Shown here: positions 18,327 through 27,523 of the stretch, in pieces | How positions within the stretch are numbered: position 1 is the first letter of the stretch | Layout: each line of letters opens with the position of its first letter | Source of the DNA: an uncultured Clostridia bacterium | GTDB lineage: Bacteria; Bacillota; Clostridia; Oscillospirales; Oscillospiraceae | Assembly (NCBI GenBank): GCA_947367115.1 | Contig: CANBCW010000002.1 | Span: forward strand, 1-64,000 | Direction: 5' to 3' | DNA length: 64,000 nucleotides | Made by a program: the position numbers and the translations under genes | Notes under the pieces: model-generated | Seen by the model: the letters and a program-made list of their open reading frames with translations, nothing else | What the model was told of the DNA's origin: nothing | Databases searched by the model: none

Positions 18327-18359
18327 ACCGTTGGTGCAGGATTTAGGTCGTTTGGCGCA
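18327..18359 (+). promoter_or_regulatory. Candidate LytTR-regulator binding element (copy 2)
   Basis: accgttggtgcaggatttaggtcgtttggcgca, 7 nt upstream of TTGACG-N17-TACAAT. Confidence 0.6.
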
Positions 18360-18366
18360 CCAACCC

Positions 18367-18395
18367 TTGACGGCATTTTCACAAGGGGCTACAAT
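18367..18395 (+). promoter_or_regulatory. Predicted promoter of the LRR operon
   Basis: TTGACG (18367-18372) -17- TACAAT (18390-18395). Confidence 0.7.
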
Positions 18396-18440
18396 GATCT
18401 CGGAAGCTTCCCAAAAGATACCACACGAGGAGGTAGCAAA

Positions 18441-20429
18441 ATGAAAAAACGAGTTTTTGCCATTATGATGGCGGTTGCAATGTGCCTGCTTTGGCTCCCG
18501 CAAAAGCAAGTCAACGCTGTCATGAGCAGCGATGGGCTATGGTCTATCGACCGAACTGAGGGCAAAATTCTGCACTATTATGGGGATGAGGAGCATTTGA
18601 GCATCCCGCGCACCATTGACGGCTGGTCTATGAAAATCATCGGCGGAGGTGCCTTTGCAGGCAACACCAACCTAAAAACCGTTGATCTGGGCTCTGTCAA
18701 GGAGATCGGTGACGGTGCGTTTTCCGGCTGTACAAATCTGGTGTCCATCAAGGGCAGTGCCAGCTCTGTCCAGGTTTGGGATCGGGCCTTCAAGAATTGC
18801 ACCAGTCTGGAAGCCCTCGACATTGTGTTCAGCGGATATTATGTGCTTAACTATCCTGTAATCGGCTTCAATACCTTTGAAAACTGCACCAGCTTAAAGG
18901 AATTCACCATTTCCGAAAAGATAAAGGAAATCGAGGATCAGGCCTTTAAAGGCTGCTCCAGCCTGAAAACCATCTATCTGCATGACGACATTCTGAAGCT
19001 GGGCAGCGGCGTGTTTGCAGGCTGCACGGATCTGGACGGCATTTGGGTATCGGAGAATAACTCTCGTTTTGCCAACGATGAACACGGCGTATTGTTTAAT
19101 AAAGACAAATCCGAGTTGGTAGCGGCTCCCGGCAGCTTAAAGGGCACCTATCTGGTGCCGGAGACCGTTAAGCGTTTGGCAAACGAAGCCTTTGCCGGCT
19201 GTGCAAATCTGCAAACGATCCTCATTCCGGATACCATGACCAGCATGGGCAGCAGTTGTTTTAAAGCCTGCACCTCCCTGCAAACGGTGGTACTGCCCGG
19301 TGGGCAATTTATCGATCACAGGCAATTCCAGGGCTGCACCGCATTGGAAACTGTTGTAATCAGTCTGGCCTTCTCAAATTACGCTTTTGCTGATTGCACC
19401 GGCTTAACGTCCATCTACTGTCTTTCCGGCAGAACAGACCATTCCGGCAATGCTTTCCAGAATGTTACAGCCAATATGTACTATTTGGAAAGCAAGGCCA
19501 AACTGCCTCAGGATGAGCTTCAAGCCTATCAATTTGGTGGTAATCTGACATGGGTGCCGCTGGATAGCTACTGCGTAGCCAAGGGTGATAAAAGCACCTA
19601 TCCTGTGGGAAGTAACATTGGCGCCATATTCCTGATCATGGCGGATTTGGATCAACTGTCCAGTGTCAGCGTAGACGGCCGTATACTGACAACCGACCAG
19701 TATCTTGCCATGACCAAAGGCACCTCCATCATCTTGAAGGACGCCTACCTAAGTACCCTGGCTTTCGGAACACATACACTGGAAGTCCAGTATGCGGATG
19801 GCTCCTGCACTGCCACTTTTACTCTCACTGAAAAATGCAAGCACAGCATCGTCACGCAGTCAGCAGTAGCCCCCACCTGCACCAAGTCCGGTCTGACCGA
19901 AGGCCGTTACTGCTCCAAATGCGGGGAGATTTTTGCGGAGCAGGAAACCGTTAAAGCATTGGGGCACAGTTATTCCGTCACCACTGTAGCCCCCACCTGT
20001 ACGAAGGCCGGCTACGACCTGCACCAATGCATCCGTTGCAGCAAAACCAAGCAAAGCGACGAAACTGCCGCCCTGGGCCATTCCTTTGGAGAATGGGAGA
20101 TCGTAAAGGCCCCCACCACGGAAGAACCCGGCACGCAGTCTCGCCAGTGTCAAAACTGCCCGGAAACAGAGGAAAAGCAGATCGATGTTCTGCCCCCAAC
20201 CCAAACGGAGCCTGGCATGACCGATCCTCCTATCACCGAACCGTCTGCTGAGCCAGCCCCCACCGAGCAAAACACCACAGTTCCCACTGAAGCGAAGCCT
20301 GCGCCCACAGAACCCTTTACGCAAGATCCCGAGAAACAGCCCAATCTGGTGCCCTGGATCATCGTCGGCGGCGTATTGCTGGTAATCACCGCAGTCACTG
20401 CACTGTACCTGTTGCGAAAGAAATCCTGA
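18441..20429 (+). CDS. BspA-like leucine-rich-repeat surface protein, C-terminal TM anchor
   Basis: Signal peptide; LRR_5 units (IGDGAFSGCTNL.., IEDQAFKGCSSLKTI..); CxxC-rich C-terminal repeats; TM VPWIIVGGVLLVITAVTALYLLRKKS. Confidence 0.9.
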   Translation: MKKRVFAIMMAVAMCLLWLPQKQVNAVMSSDGLWSIDRTEGKILHYYGDEEHLSIPRTIDGWSMKIIGGGAFAGNTNLKTVDLGSVKEIGDGAFSGCTNLVSIKGSASSVQVWDRAFKNCTSLEALDIVFSGYYVLNYPVIGFNTFENCTSLKEFTISEKIKEIEDQAFKGCSSLKTIYLHDDILKLGSGVFAGCTDLDGIWVSENNSRFANDEHGVLFNKDKSELVAAPGSLKGTYLVPETVKRLANEAFAGCANLQTILIPDTMTSMGSSCFKACTSLQTVVLPGGQFIDHRQFQGCTALETVVISLAFSNYAFADCTGLTSIYCLSGRTDHSGNAFQNVTANMYYLESKAKLPQDELQAYQFGGNLTWVPLDSYCVAKGDKSTYPVGSNIGAIFLIMADLDQLSSVSVDGRILTTDQYLAMTKGTSIILKDAYLSTLAFGTHTLEVQYADGSCTATFTLTEKCKHSIVTQSAVAPTCTKSGLTEGRYCSKCGEIFAEQETVKALGHSYSVTTVAPTCTKAGYDLHQCIRCSKTKQSDETAALGHSFGEWEIVKAPTTEEPGTQSRQCQNCPETEEKQIDVLPPTQTEPGMTDPPITEPSAEPAPTEQNTTVPTEAKPAPTEPFTQDPEKQPNLVPWIIVGGVLLVITAVTALYLLRKKS

Positions 20430-20453
20430 CTGACCAGAAAAGGAGATGGTTTC

Positions 20454-21959
20454 ATGAAAAAAGCGCAAATACTGTTTCTGGTTTTGGCGCTCCTGCTGGC
20501 ACTACTGCCCCAAAGCAAAGCTACAGCTACGGATGCAGCCAGCGGCTCCTTGAACGAAACCATAACGTGGAAATATGAAGATGAGGTTCTTGTCATCACG
20601 GGCACAGGAAGCATTGATGGCTTGTCGGAAAAGAACGAAGCGCCTTGGTATCATCTAAGGGATGCCATTACAACGATCGTCATTGGTGAAGGCATTGATA
20701 CGATTGGAAAATGGGTATTCAAGGATCTGACCGAACTGCATGAAATCCATTTTCCCACAACACTTCGTGTGATCGGAATCCAGGCGTTTATAAACTGCTC
20801 CAGTCTGGAAGCTGTCACGCTTCCCCATGGGGTAGTATCCATCCTGCGTGGAGCTTTCAAAGACTGCACGAATCTGAAATACTTCATTATGCCCAATAGC
20901 GTTAAAACCATGGAAAACGATGTATTCAAAAACTGCACCAGTTTAGAAATCGTTCAGCTATCCGCAAAACTGACCGAATTGCCCAGCGAATGTTTTACTT
21001 CCTGCACAGCGCTAAGCAGTATCACCCTGCCGGAGTCCATCACCGTCATTGGTAGCCGCGCGTTTATGGACTGTTCCAGTCTTGCTGAGGTAACATTTCT
21101 GGGGCCGGTCACCGAGATCGGGCACAGCGCATTTGAAAACTGCACCTCGTTGCTGTCTGTGGAATTTCCCGCAAGCGTAGAAGAAATCGGTTCGCAGGCG
21201 TTCAGCCGCTGCAGCGCACTGGAAAGCGTCTATTTCCGGGGTGATGCACCAGAGGTATCCAGCTTTGCGTTTTACCTGGACAAAAATGATGGCGATGCCC
21301 CTTGCGTCATCTATTACCCCGCTGATAACGAAAGCTGGATTGCAGGCAGGGAGCGGTTCACTTACATCCGATTTGAAGATGAGTATGTACTTGAGGCATA
21401 TCAGGTTCCGAAATGTGACCATGCAGCGGTGATAATACCGGGCAAGGCCGCCACTTGCACCGAAGCCGGTCTGACGGAGGGCAGTATCTGCTCCTCCTGC
21501 GGCAAGGTTCTCAAAGCCCAGGTGGCCATTGACGCTCTGGGGCATGACTTGATGACCGTTACCCTGGAGCCCAATTGCACCGAGCCCGGCTTCGACCTTT
21601 ACCAATGCAGCCGCTGTGCACACAGAGAAACAGGCAACATCGTACAGCCGCTGGGGCATGACTTTGGTGATTGGGAAACCATCAAGGAAGCGACTATGGA
21701 ATCTGCCGGTCTTGCGCAGCGAAGCTGTGCAATCTGCGGGGAATCCGAGCAGCAGGAGCTGGAACAGCTGTTACCTTCCCCCGGCGAATCCCAGCCCACC
21801 AACCCGGCGACCCAGCCTGCTGCATCCGATGAGCCGCTACGGTTGGCTCCTGCAAAGCCAGAAGATCGTGCTTTGGCAAGCGTTGGTGTCGTGCTTGTGT
21901 TGTTAGTCGTTACTGCAGCCATTTTCCTCGTAAAATGGTTAACTCGAAAGCTCTCTTGA
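20454..21959 (+). CDS. BspA-like leucine-rich-repeat surface protein, tandem paralogue
   Basis: Signal peptide; IGIQAFINCSSLEAVTLP etc.; CxxC repeats (CTEAGLTEGSICSSCGK); C-terminal TM. Confidence 0.9.
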   Translation: MKKAQILFLVLALLLALLPQSKATATDAASGSLNETITWKYEDEVLVITGTGSIDGLSEKNEAPWYHLRDAITTIVIGEGIDTIGKWVFKDLTELHEIHFPTTLRVIGIQAFINCSSLEAVTLPHGVVSILRGAFKDCTNLKYFIMPNSVKTMENDVFKNCTSLEIVQLSAKLTELPSECFTSCTALSSITLPESITVIGSRAFMDCSSLAEVTFLGPVTEIGHSAFENCTSLLSVEFPASVEEIGSQAFSRCSALESVYFRGDAPEVSSFAFYLDKNDGDAPCVIYYPADNESWIAGRERFTYIRFEDEYVLEAYQVPKCDHAAVIIPGKAATCTEAGLTEGSICSSCGKVLKAQVAIDALGHDLMTVTLEPNCTEPGFDLYQCSRCAHRETGNIVQPLGHDFGDWETIKEATMESAGLAQRSCAICGESEQQELEQLLPSPGESQPTNPATQPAASDEPLRLAPAKPEDRALASVGVVLVLLVVTAAIFLVKWLTRKLS

Positions 21960-21966
21960 TCATGTA

Positions 21967-22737
21967 TTACCTGACAGGGAAAAATACCAAAGGAATCGTA
22001 TAGGCTGCAATCAATGTTTTTTCTTCATCCCCGGTGTCATGGAACAGCGTCCGCCTAAAAGAAAGCCCCTCATGCTCCATGCACAGTTCCAGAAACAGCA
22101 GAAAAATACCCATGTCGATGCGGTTATAGTGCGCCACTTTCTCCGCAGGCATGATGCCCCGTTTGCCGGGCTTTTTATACCGGTACACCTTCAGCTTCCC
22201 ATCATGGCTTTCCACCATCCAGGGCTGGGTATTGCAGGCGCTGGGAGCAAAGCGGACGATGTTCGCAATGTTCAGCGGCTCCCCTGCCCAAATCTCTGCC
22301 AGGGGCTTACGCTTGCTTTTGAACATATCCTTGCGGAATTGATCATCCGCGACCTTGGCTATGGCGATCATAATCACAAAATCCAGGTCATTGTACTGTG
22401 TTTCTTCCGGCTTGCCGATGCCGAACCACAGGGAGCCGATGTTCCGGGATGCCAGGAACAGATCCAACTGCTCCCCGATATAGCCGGTATTGGGAAGATA
22501 CCCTTCCTTCTTCTCGCTGTAAAACAGAATGCAGTATTCCTGCCCACGCTTGCAGGTGGTCTGCTCTGCGGGGACGATCTTCATTTCTACTTTGATCTCC
22601 GGGAACAGAGGCTTACAGGCCAGAAAAGCCTCCCGGATGCTGTCCAGTTCCTCCGGGGTGATTTCGCCCGTTTCTTTGAACAAATGAAAGGATTTGCGCT
22701 TGAAAATCATCGGATACCGTAATTCATCCATATTCAC
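21967..22737 (-). CDS. Nitroreductase family protein
   Basis: YPMIFKRKSFHLF..., GSLWFGIGKPEET, RFAPSACNTQPWMVE. Confidence 0.85.
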   Translation of the reverse strand: MNMDELRYPMIFKRKSFHLFKETGEITPEELDSIREAFLACKPLFPEIKVEMKIVPAEQTTCKRGQEYCILFYSEKKEGYLPNTGYIGEQLDLFLASRNIGSLWFGIGKPEETQYNDLDFVIMIAIAKVADDQFRKDMFKSKRKPLAEIWAGEPLNIANIVRFAPSACNTQPWMVESHDGKLKVYRYKKPGKRGIMPAEKVAHYNRIDMGIFLLFLELCMEHEGLSFRRTLFHDTGDEEKTLIAAYTIPLVFFPVR

Positions 22738-22868
22738 ACCTCACAAACCGGAAGCTGCCGGCAGTTGTCCCCTAATGGTAGCGAAATGAATTTTTAATGT
22801 CAATATCTTCTACATAAGAACCCCGGAAATGCGTCTGCATTTCCGGGATTTCATTCGTTATATGACGT

Positions 22869-23690
22869 TCATTCGTGTTTCAGACCTATGATAACCTGAA
22901 ACACCTTTTCTGACCAGTCCCAAATGTCTTTGCAGTCATTTTCTACATAAATGACTTTGTCTCTAAAATGCTTCGGAATTTTGCTGTCCAAATCCTGCTT
23001 TAACGCCGCCGGGATGATGATTGCGAAAACCCATTCCTGCAAATCAATTTCGTCCTTGATCTTCATTGGCAGAACGCCATCAAATACACAGCCCGGATGC
23101 TTGACCAGTTCGTCATATCTGAAATAAAACCGCACGCCTGGAGTGAAATCCACGCTCAAATCCTGCTCCGTCGGAAATCTCCCTAATTTTCGTTCCATCA
23201 CCAGCCGGTCACCCGCCTGACAGTTGCCCCAAGCCAGCATCACATATTCAAAATAATCTGCCGGATCATTCGCCGCATTCCGGCGCTCCGACATCAGTTT
23301 CTCCACAGGGATGCCCCTGGCTTTTATGGCCGAAAGCAGTTTACCGGAAGCAAATATCTTTTTCGCATTTTCCGGTGAAGTGGTATGGCACACAAAGTCT
23401 GTGACGCATCCCTTTCTATGTGGACAGGCTGTACATTCAGTCAGCAGCGCAGGACGAGGAACATCACGGTACTCCTCGTGATCCCGGAGTGCGGCTGCGA
23501 TTTTTGAAAGCAGTTTTTTGTCTTCGCATTCGATCCAGCATTTTCTGCCGTGATTTTCTTCATATTCCATAAACTCTATCAGTGTCCGCAGTTCCCAAGG
23601 GGAAATATTCGGATAATCCGGCAGGTTTTTATAGAGCACACCGTCCCACACTTCTGTAAATTCAAACTTTCCCAGTTTTATCAGCATCAT
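22869..23690 (-). CDS. Uncharacterised protein (possible ADP-ribosyltransferase-like fold)
   Basis: 273 aa; CHTTSPENAKKIFASGKLLSAIKARG and EWVFAIIIPAAL are reminiscent of DarT-type enzymes; weak. Confidence 0.4.
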   Translation of the reverse strand: MMLIKLGKFEFTEVWDGVLYKNLPDYPNISPWELRTLIEFMEYEENHGRKCWIECEDKKLLSKIAAALRDHEEYRDVPRPALLTECTACPHRKGCVTDFVCHTTSPENAKKIFASGKLLSAIKARGIPVEKLMSERRNAANDPADYFEYVMLAWGNCQAGDRLVMERKLGRFPTEQDLSVDFTPGVRFYFRYDELVKHPGCVFDGVLPMKIKDEIDLQEWVFAIIIPAALKQDLDSKIPKHFRDKVIYVENDCKDIWDWSEKVFQVIIGLKHE

Positions 23691-23885
23691 TTATCCCCTT
23701 ATACACTTCCGAATAGTCTTTTCCTCTGCCATGGGGTTCAGTAAGAGAATCTGTTTTCGAAGCCTTTCATCGCTTTCGTCAGCATCCAGCTCTGGGATCA
23801 CAAAGCCTCGCGCCGCCCAAAAATTCTCCACGGTAGTGAACACCGTGCTGTTCCAGCCGTATTCTATCCATCCCTTTTCCTCCAT
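23691..23885 (-). pseudogene. C-terminal remnant of the AlkZ-related protein at 9105-9794
   Basis: EYGWNSTVFTTVENFWAARGFVIPELDADESDERLRKQILLLNPMAEEKTIRKCIRG vs C-terminus of 9105-9794; upstream DNA also homologous. Confidence 0.85.
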
Positions 23886-23950
23886 TCTATCACATTCGTC
23901 AATGCACGAAAAGACTTTTCCTTGTTTGATCCCACATAACTACACAAAAC

Positions 23951-23967
23951 CTTACAGCGATTTTACA
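23951..23967 (+). promoter_or_regulatory. Candidate PHO box (PhoP/PhoB half-sites)
   Basis: CTTACA-GCGAT-TTTACA; matches the Gram-positive TTHACA-N5-TTHACA pattern, upstream of pstS. Confidence 0.5.
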
Positions 23968-24040
23968 CTGCTTTGGTTTCGGACTTTACATTCATTCAGT
24001 AGGATGAGGATGTAATCCAAAACAAAGGAGATAAAATTAC

Positions 24041-24850
24041 ATGAAAAAATATATCAGCATTTTCCTTGCGCTTCTGATGATGGCAATGTGCCTGACAGCC
24101 TGCGGCAGCAAGGAAGAAACCAAGTCCGTTTCCACTGACGGATCCACCTCTATGCAGAAGGTCATGCTTGCCTTGAGTGAGGCATTCATGAACAACAACG
24201 CCGGCACAACTGTCACATATAACGGTACCGGTTCCAGTACTGGCATTAAGGCTGTGAAAGACGGCACCTGCGATATTGGCCTGTCCTCCCGCTACCTGAA
24301 GGACAGCGAAAAGGCCGAGGGATTGAAGGAGACCATTCTGGCCATCGACGGCATTGCCATCATCATTCACCCCGATAACACCGTCGCCGACCTGACGCTG
24401 GAACAGATCGCTTCCATTTACAAGGGCGAGATCACCAATTGGAGCGAAGTCGGCGGCAGTGACGGTGAGATCGTTCTGATGGGCCGTGAAGAGTCCTCCG
24501 GCACCCGCGACGGCTTCGAGTCCATCACCGGTACGGAGGATGCCTGCCAATACCGTCAGGAGCTGACCTCCAACGGCGCGGTGCTGACCGCTGTGGCTGA
24601 AAACCCCAACGCCATCGGCTATGTTTCCCTGTCCTCCGTCAAGGATACCGTCAAGGCCATTTCCGTAAACAGCGTGTCCCCCAGTGAGGCCACCATCAAG
24701 GACGGCAGCTATCCGGTACAGCGTCCCTTTGTACTGGTCACCAAGGAAGGCGTGGAGCTGAGCGAAACTGCCCAGGCGTTCTTCGACTTCGCCACTTCCT
24801 CCGCTGCCAATGAGATCATCAGCGCGGCCGGTGTGGTGCCTGTCAACTAA
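24041..24850 (+). CDS. pstS: Phosphate ABC transporter substrate-binding protein
   Basis: Lipobox CLTACGS; TVTYNGTGSSTGIKAV; ITNWSEVGGSDGEI; REESSGTRDGFE. Confidence 0.96.
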   Translation: MKKYISIFLALLMMAMCLTACGSKEETKSVSTDGSTSMQKVMLALSEAFMNNNAGTTVTYNGTGSSTGIKAVKDGTCDIGLSSRYLKDSEKAEGLKETILAIDGIAIIIHPDNTVADLTLEQIASIYKGEITNWSEVGGSDGEIVLMGREESSGTRDGFESITGTEDACQYRQELTSNGAVLTAVAENPNAIGYVSLSSVKDTVKAISVNSVSPSEATIKDGSYPVQRPFVLVTKEGVELSETAQAFFDFATSSAANEIISAAGVVPVN

Positions 24851-24856
24851 ATAACG

Positions 24857-24940
24857 GTCATTGCGAGGAGCGCAGCGACGTGGCAATCCCCTGAATCGAT
24901 GGAGATTGCCACGCCTGTATGCGCACCGGCTCGCAATGAC
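24857..24940. repeat. MITE/REP-like palindromic repeat, copy A (between pstS and pstC)
   Basis: Perfect 11-bp terminal inverted repeats GTCATTGCGAG...CTCGCAATGAC; internal cgtggcaatccc/ggagattgccacg. Confidence 0.9.
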
Positions 24941-24964
24941 ATATTGTTGTATATAGGTATTGAA

Positions 24965-25828
24965 ATGAAAAGCAACAAATTATTTGAGCGTGCAGTCCAC
25001 GGTGTTTTTCTGATTCTGGGGCTGGTGACCGTCGCCTGCGTGCTGCTGATCACGGTGTATCTGGTGATCTCCGGTATCCCGGCAATTTTAGAGATCGGAG
25101 TATGGGATTTTCTGTTTGGAACGGTATGGGAGTCTACCGGTTCCGATCCGCAGTTTGGTATCCTTCCCTTCATCCTCTCCAGCATTTACGGCACAGCCGG
25201 GGCGCTGCTGCTGGGCGTGCCTGTGGGATTTTTTACCGCGGTCTATCTATCCAAGAAGGCTTCTCCGAAAACCAAAGAGATCATGTCCGGGGCAGTCAGC
25301 CTGCTGGCAGGGATCCCGTCCGTGGTGTACGGTTTGGTTGGCATGATGGTACTGGTTCCCGGCATTCGGGCGCTGTTCGGTCTGCCAGACGGTGCCAGCC
25401 TGATGGCGGCCATCATCGTACTGTCCATTATGATCCTGCCCTCCATCATCAAGGTTTCGATTACCGCATTGGATGCGGTTCCTAAGGAATACGAGGATGC
25501 TTCTCTCGCCTTGGGAGCCACCCCGGAAGAGACTTGGTTCCGAGTCAGTGTGCCTGCCGCCAAAAGCGGCATTGCCACGGCGGTGGTGCTGGGCGTTGGC
25601 CGTGCCATCGGCGAAGCCATGGCGGTGATGATGGTGTCCGGCAATGTGGCAAATATGCCGTCGCTGTTTGAAAGCGTTCGTTTCCTGACCACTGCCGTAT
25701 CCAGCGGCATGGGCTATGCGGATGGATTATACCGGGAGGCTCTGTTCTCCATCGCACTGGTGCTGTTTCTGTTTATCATGCTCATGAATGCGGTTCTGAA
25801 TTTCTTCCTGAAGGGAGAAACGAAATGA
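24965..25828 (+). CDS. pstC: Phosphate ABC transporter permease PstC
   Basis: MKSNKLFERAVHGVFLILG...; AGIPSVVYGLVGMMVLVPGIR; AIGEAMAVMMVSGN. Confidence 0.95.
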   Translation: MKSNKLFERAVHGVFLILGLVTVACVLLITVYLVISGIPAILEIGVWDFLFGTVWESTGSDPQFGILPFILSSIYGTAGALLLGVPVGFFTAVYLSKKASPKTKEIMSGAVSLLAGIPSVVYGLVGMMVLVPGIRALFGLPDGASLMAAIIVLSIMILPSIIKVSITALDAVPKEYEDASLALGATPEETWFRVSVPAAKSGIATAVVLGVGRAIGEAMAVMMVSGNVANMPSLFESVRFLTTAVSSGMGYADGLYREALFSIALVLFLFIMLMNAVLNFFLKGETK

Positions 25829-25932
25829 AAACGCAAAACCTGTTTCGCTGGACTCTGCGCGGAAAGTTCTACCTTTTGCTTGTTCTGGGCAGCGCCGCGT
25901 TATTTTTGATCGTATTGGAGGCAGCAATGTGA
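25825..25932 (+). CDS. 35-aa single-TM microprotein between pstC and pstA
   Basis: [37 protein letters not shown] aagggag; ATGA overlap with pstC stop and ATGTGA overlap with pstA start. Confidence 0.65.
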   Translation: MKTQNLFRWTLRGKFYLLLVLGSAALFLIVLEAAM

Positions 25933-26774
25933 AAAAGAGAACTCTGTACATCTGGGCAGCGCGCATCCTCATGTGGCTGGCAGCCGGTATCACCGCCGCG
26001 CTGACCCTGTTTTTACTGGGCTATGTCCTGATCAAAGGTCTGCCCAACATCACCTGGGAGCTGCTTTCCACGAAGCCCAGCTATCTGCGCCATACCATCG
26101 GAATTTTGCCGGATATTCTGAATACGGTCTACATCATTCTTGCAGCATTGCTGTTTGTACTGCCGCTGGGTGTGGGCGCGGCGATCTATCTGACCGAGTA
26201 TGCCACCAGCAAACGGCTGGTGGGCATGATCGAATACGCGGCTGAAACTTTATCCGGTATTCCCTCCATCATCTACGGACTGTTCGGCACGCTGTTTTTC
26301 TGTCAGTTCCTGGATCTGGACAAGAGTTTGCTGGCTGGTGCTTTGACACTGGTCATTATGAATCTGCCCACCGTCATGCGCACCACCCAGGAGAGCCTGA
26401 AAACGGTGCCCCAGTCCTACCGGGAAGGCGCTTTCGGCTTGGGTGCAGGCAAGTGGCGGGTGATCCGCACGGTGGTACTGCCCAACTGTCTGGATGGTGT
26501 GATCACCGGTTGTATCCTGTCTGTAGGCAGAATCGTAGGTGAATCCGCTGCACTTCTGTTCACCGCAGGCTTTGCCCACGCGCTGAACGGCTTTTTCGAG
26601 GGCCTATCTTCCTCCGGCGCAACACTGACCGTCGCCCTGTATGTGTACGCCACCGAGGAAGGAAATTTTGAGGTTGCCTTCGCCATTGCCGCTATTTTGA
26701 TGATCCTGACGCTGCTGATCAATGTCAGCGCCACTCTGATCGGCAAATATTTCGAGAGGAAAAATAAAGTATGA
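25929..26774 (+). CDS. pstA: Phosphate ABC transporter permease PstA (GTG start)
   Basis: [35 protein letters not shown] ggagg 7 nt upstream of GTG. Confidence 0.95.
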   Translation: MKKRTLYIWAARILMWLAAGITAALTLFLLGYVLIKGLPNITWELLSTKPSYLRHTIGILPDILNTVYIILAALLFVLPLGVGAAIYLTEYATSKRLVGMIEYAAETLSGIPSIIYGLFGTLFFCQFLDLDKSLLAGALTLVIMNLPTVMRTTQESLKTVPQSYREGAFGLGAGKWRVIRTVVLPNCLDGVITGCILSVGRIVGESAALLFTAGFAHALNGFFEGLSSSGATLTVALYVYATEEGNFEVAFAIAAILMILTLLINVSATLIGKYFERKNKV

Positions 26775-27523
26775 GTATCATCACCGCAAAAGATTTATGC
26801 CTGTGGTACGGCAGTTCTCAGGCATTAAAACATGTGGATATTGCGATCCCGGAGCGCTCCATCACCGCCCTGATCGGCCCCTCCGGCTGCGGAAAATCCA
26901 CCTTTCTGAAAACCCTGAACCGAATGAACGATCTGATCTCCAGCGTTAAGATCGAGGGAATGGTTACATACAATGGCCGGGATATCTTTGCCCCTAATGT
27001 GGATGTGAACGATCTGCGCAAAGAAATCGGCATGGTGTTCCAGAAGCCCAACCCCTTCCCCATGAGCATTTACGACAACATCGCCTACGGCCCCCGCACC
27101 CACGGCATCAAAAACAAGGTGCAGTTGGACGAGCTCGTGGAAGAAGCCCTGCAGGGCGCGGCCATTTGGGATGAAGTCAAGGATCGGCTGAAAAAATCTG
27201 CCTTAGGTCTGTCCGGCGGTCAGCAGCAGCGGCTTTGCATCGCCCGGGCTCTGGCAGTCAAGCCCAAGGTGCTGCTGATGGACGAGCCCACCTCCGCCCT
27301 GGATCCTATCTCCACATCCAAAATCGAGGACTTGACCCAGCAGCTCAAGAAAGAATATACGATTATTATGGTCACCCATAATATGCAGCAGGCTGTCCGC
27401 ATTTCGGACAATACCGCCTTTTTCCTGCTGGGCGAGCTGGTAGAATACGGCGAAACAGAGAAGATCTTCTCCATGCCCCATGACAAGCGCACGGAAGACT
27501 ACATCACCGGGAGGTTTGGATAA
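26771..27523 (+). CDS. pstB: Phosphate ABC transporter ATPase
   Basis: [50 protein letters not shown]. Confidence 0.97.
   Translation: MSIITAKDLCLWYGSSQALKHVDIAIPERSITALIGPSGCGKSTFLKTLNRMNDLISSVKIEGMVTYNGRDIFAPNVDVNDLRKEIGMVFQKPNPFPMSIYDNIAYGPRTHGIKNKVQLDELVEEALQGAAIWDEVKDRLKKSALGLSGGQQQRLCIARALAVKPKVLLMDEPTSALDPISTSKIEDLTQQLKKEYTIIMVTHNMQQAVRISDNTAFFLLGELVEYGETEKIFSMPHDKRTEDYITGRFG

Noticed and set aside
16092-18440. Search for AgrB/AgrD-like autoinducer genes near the AgrAC-like two-component system
   Set aside because: No open frame of suitable size or motif found in the intergenic gaps; system called without a local peptide.
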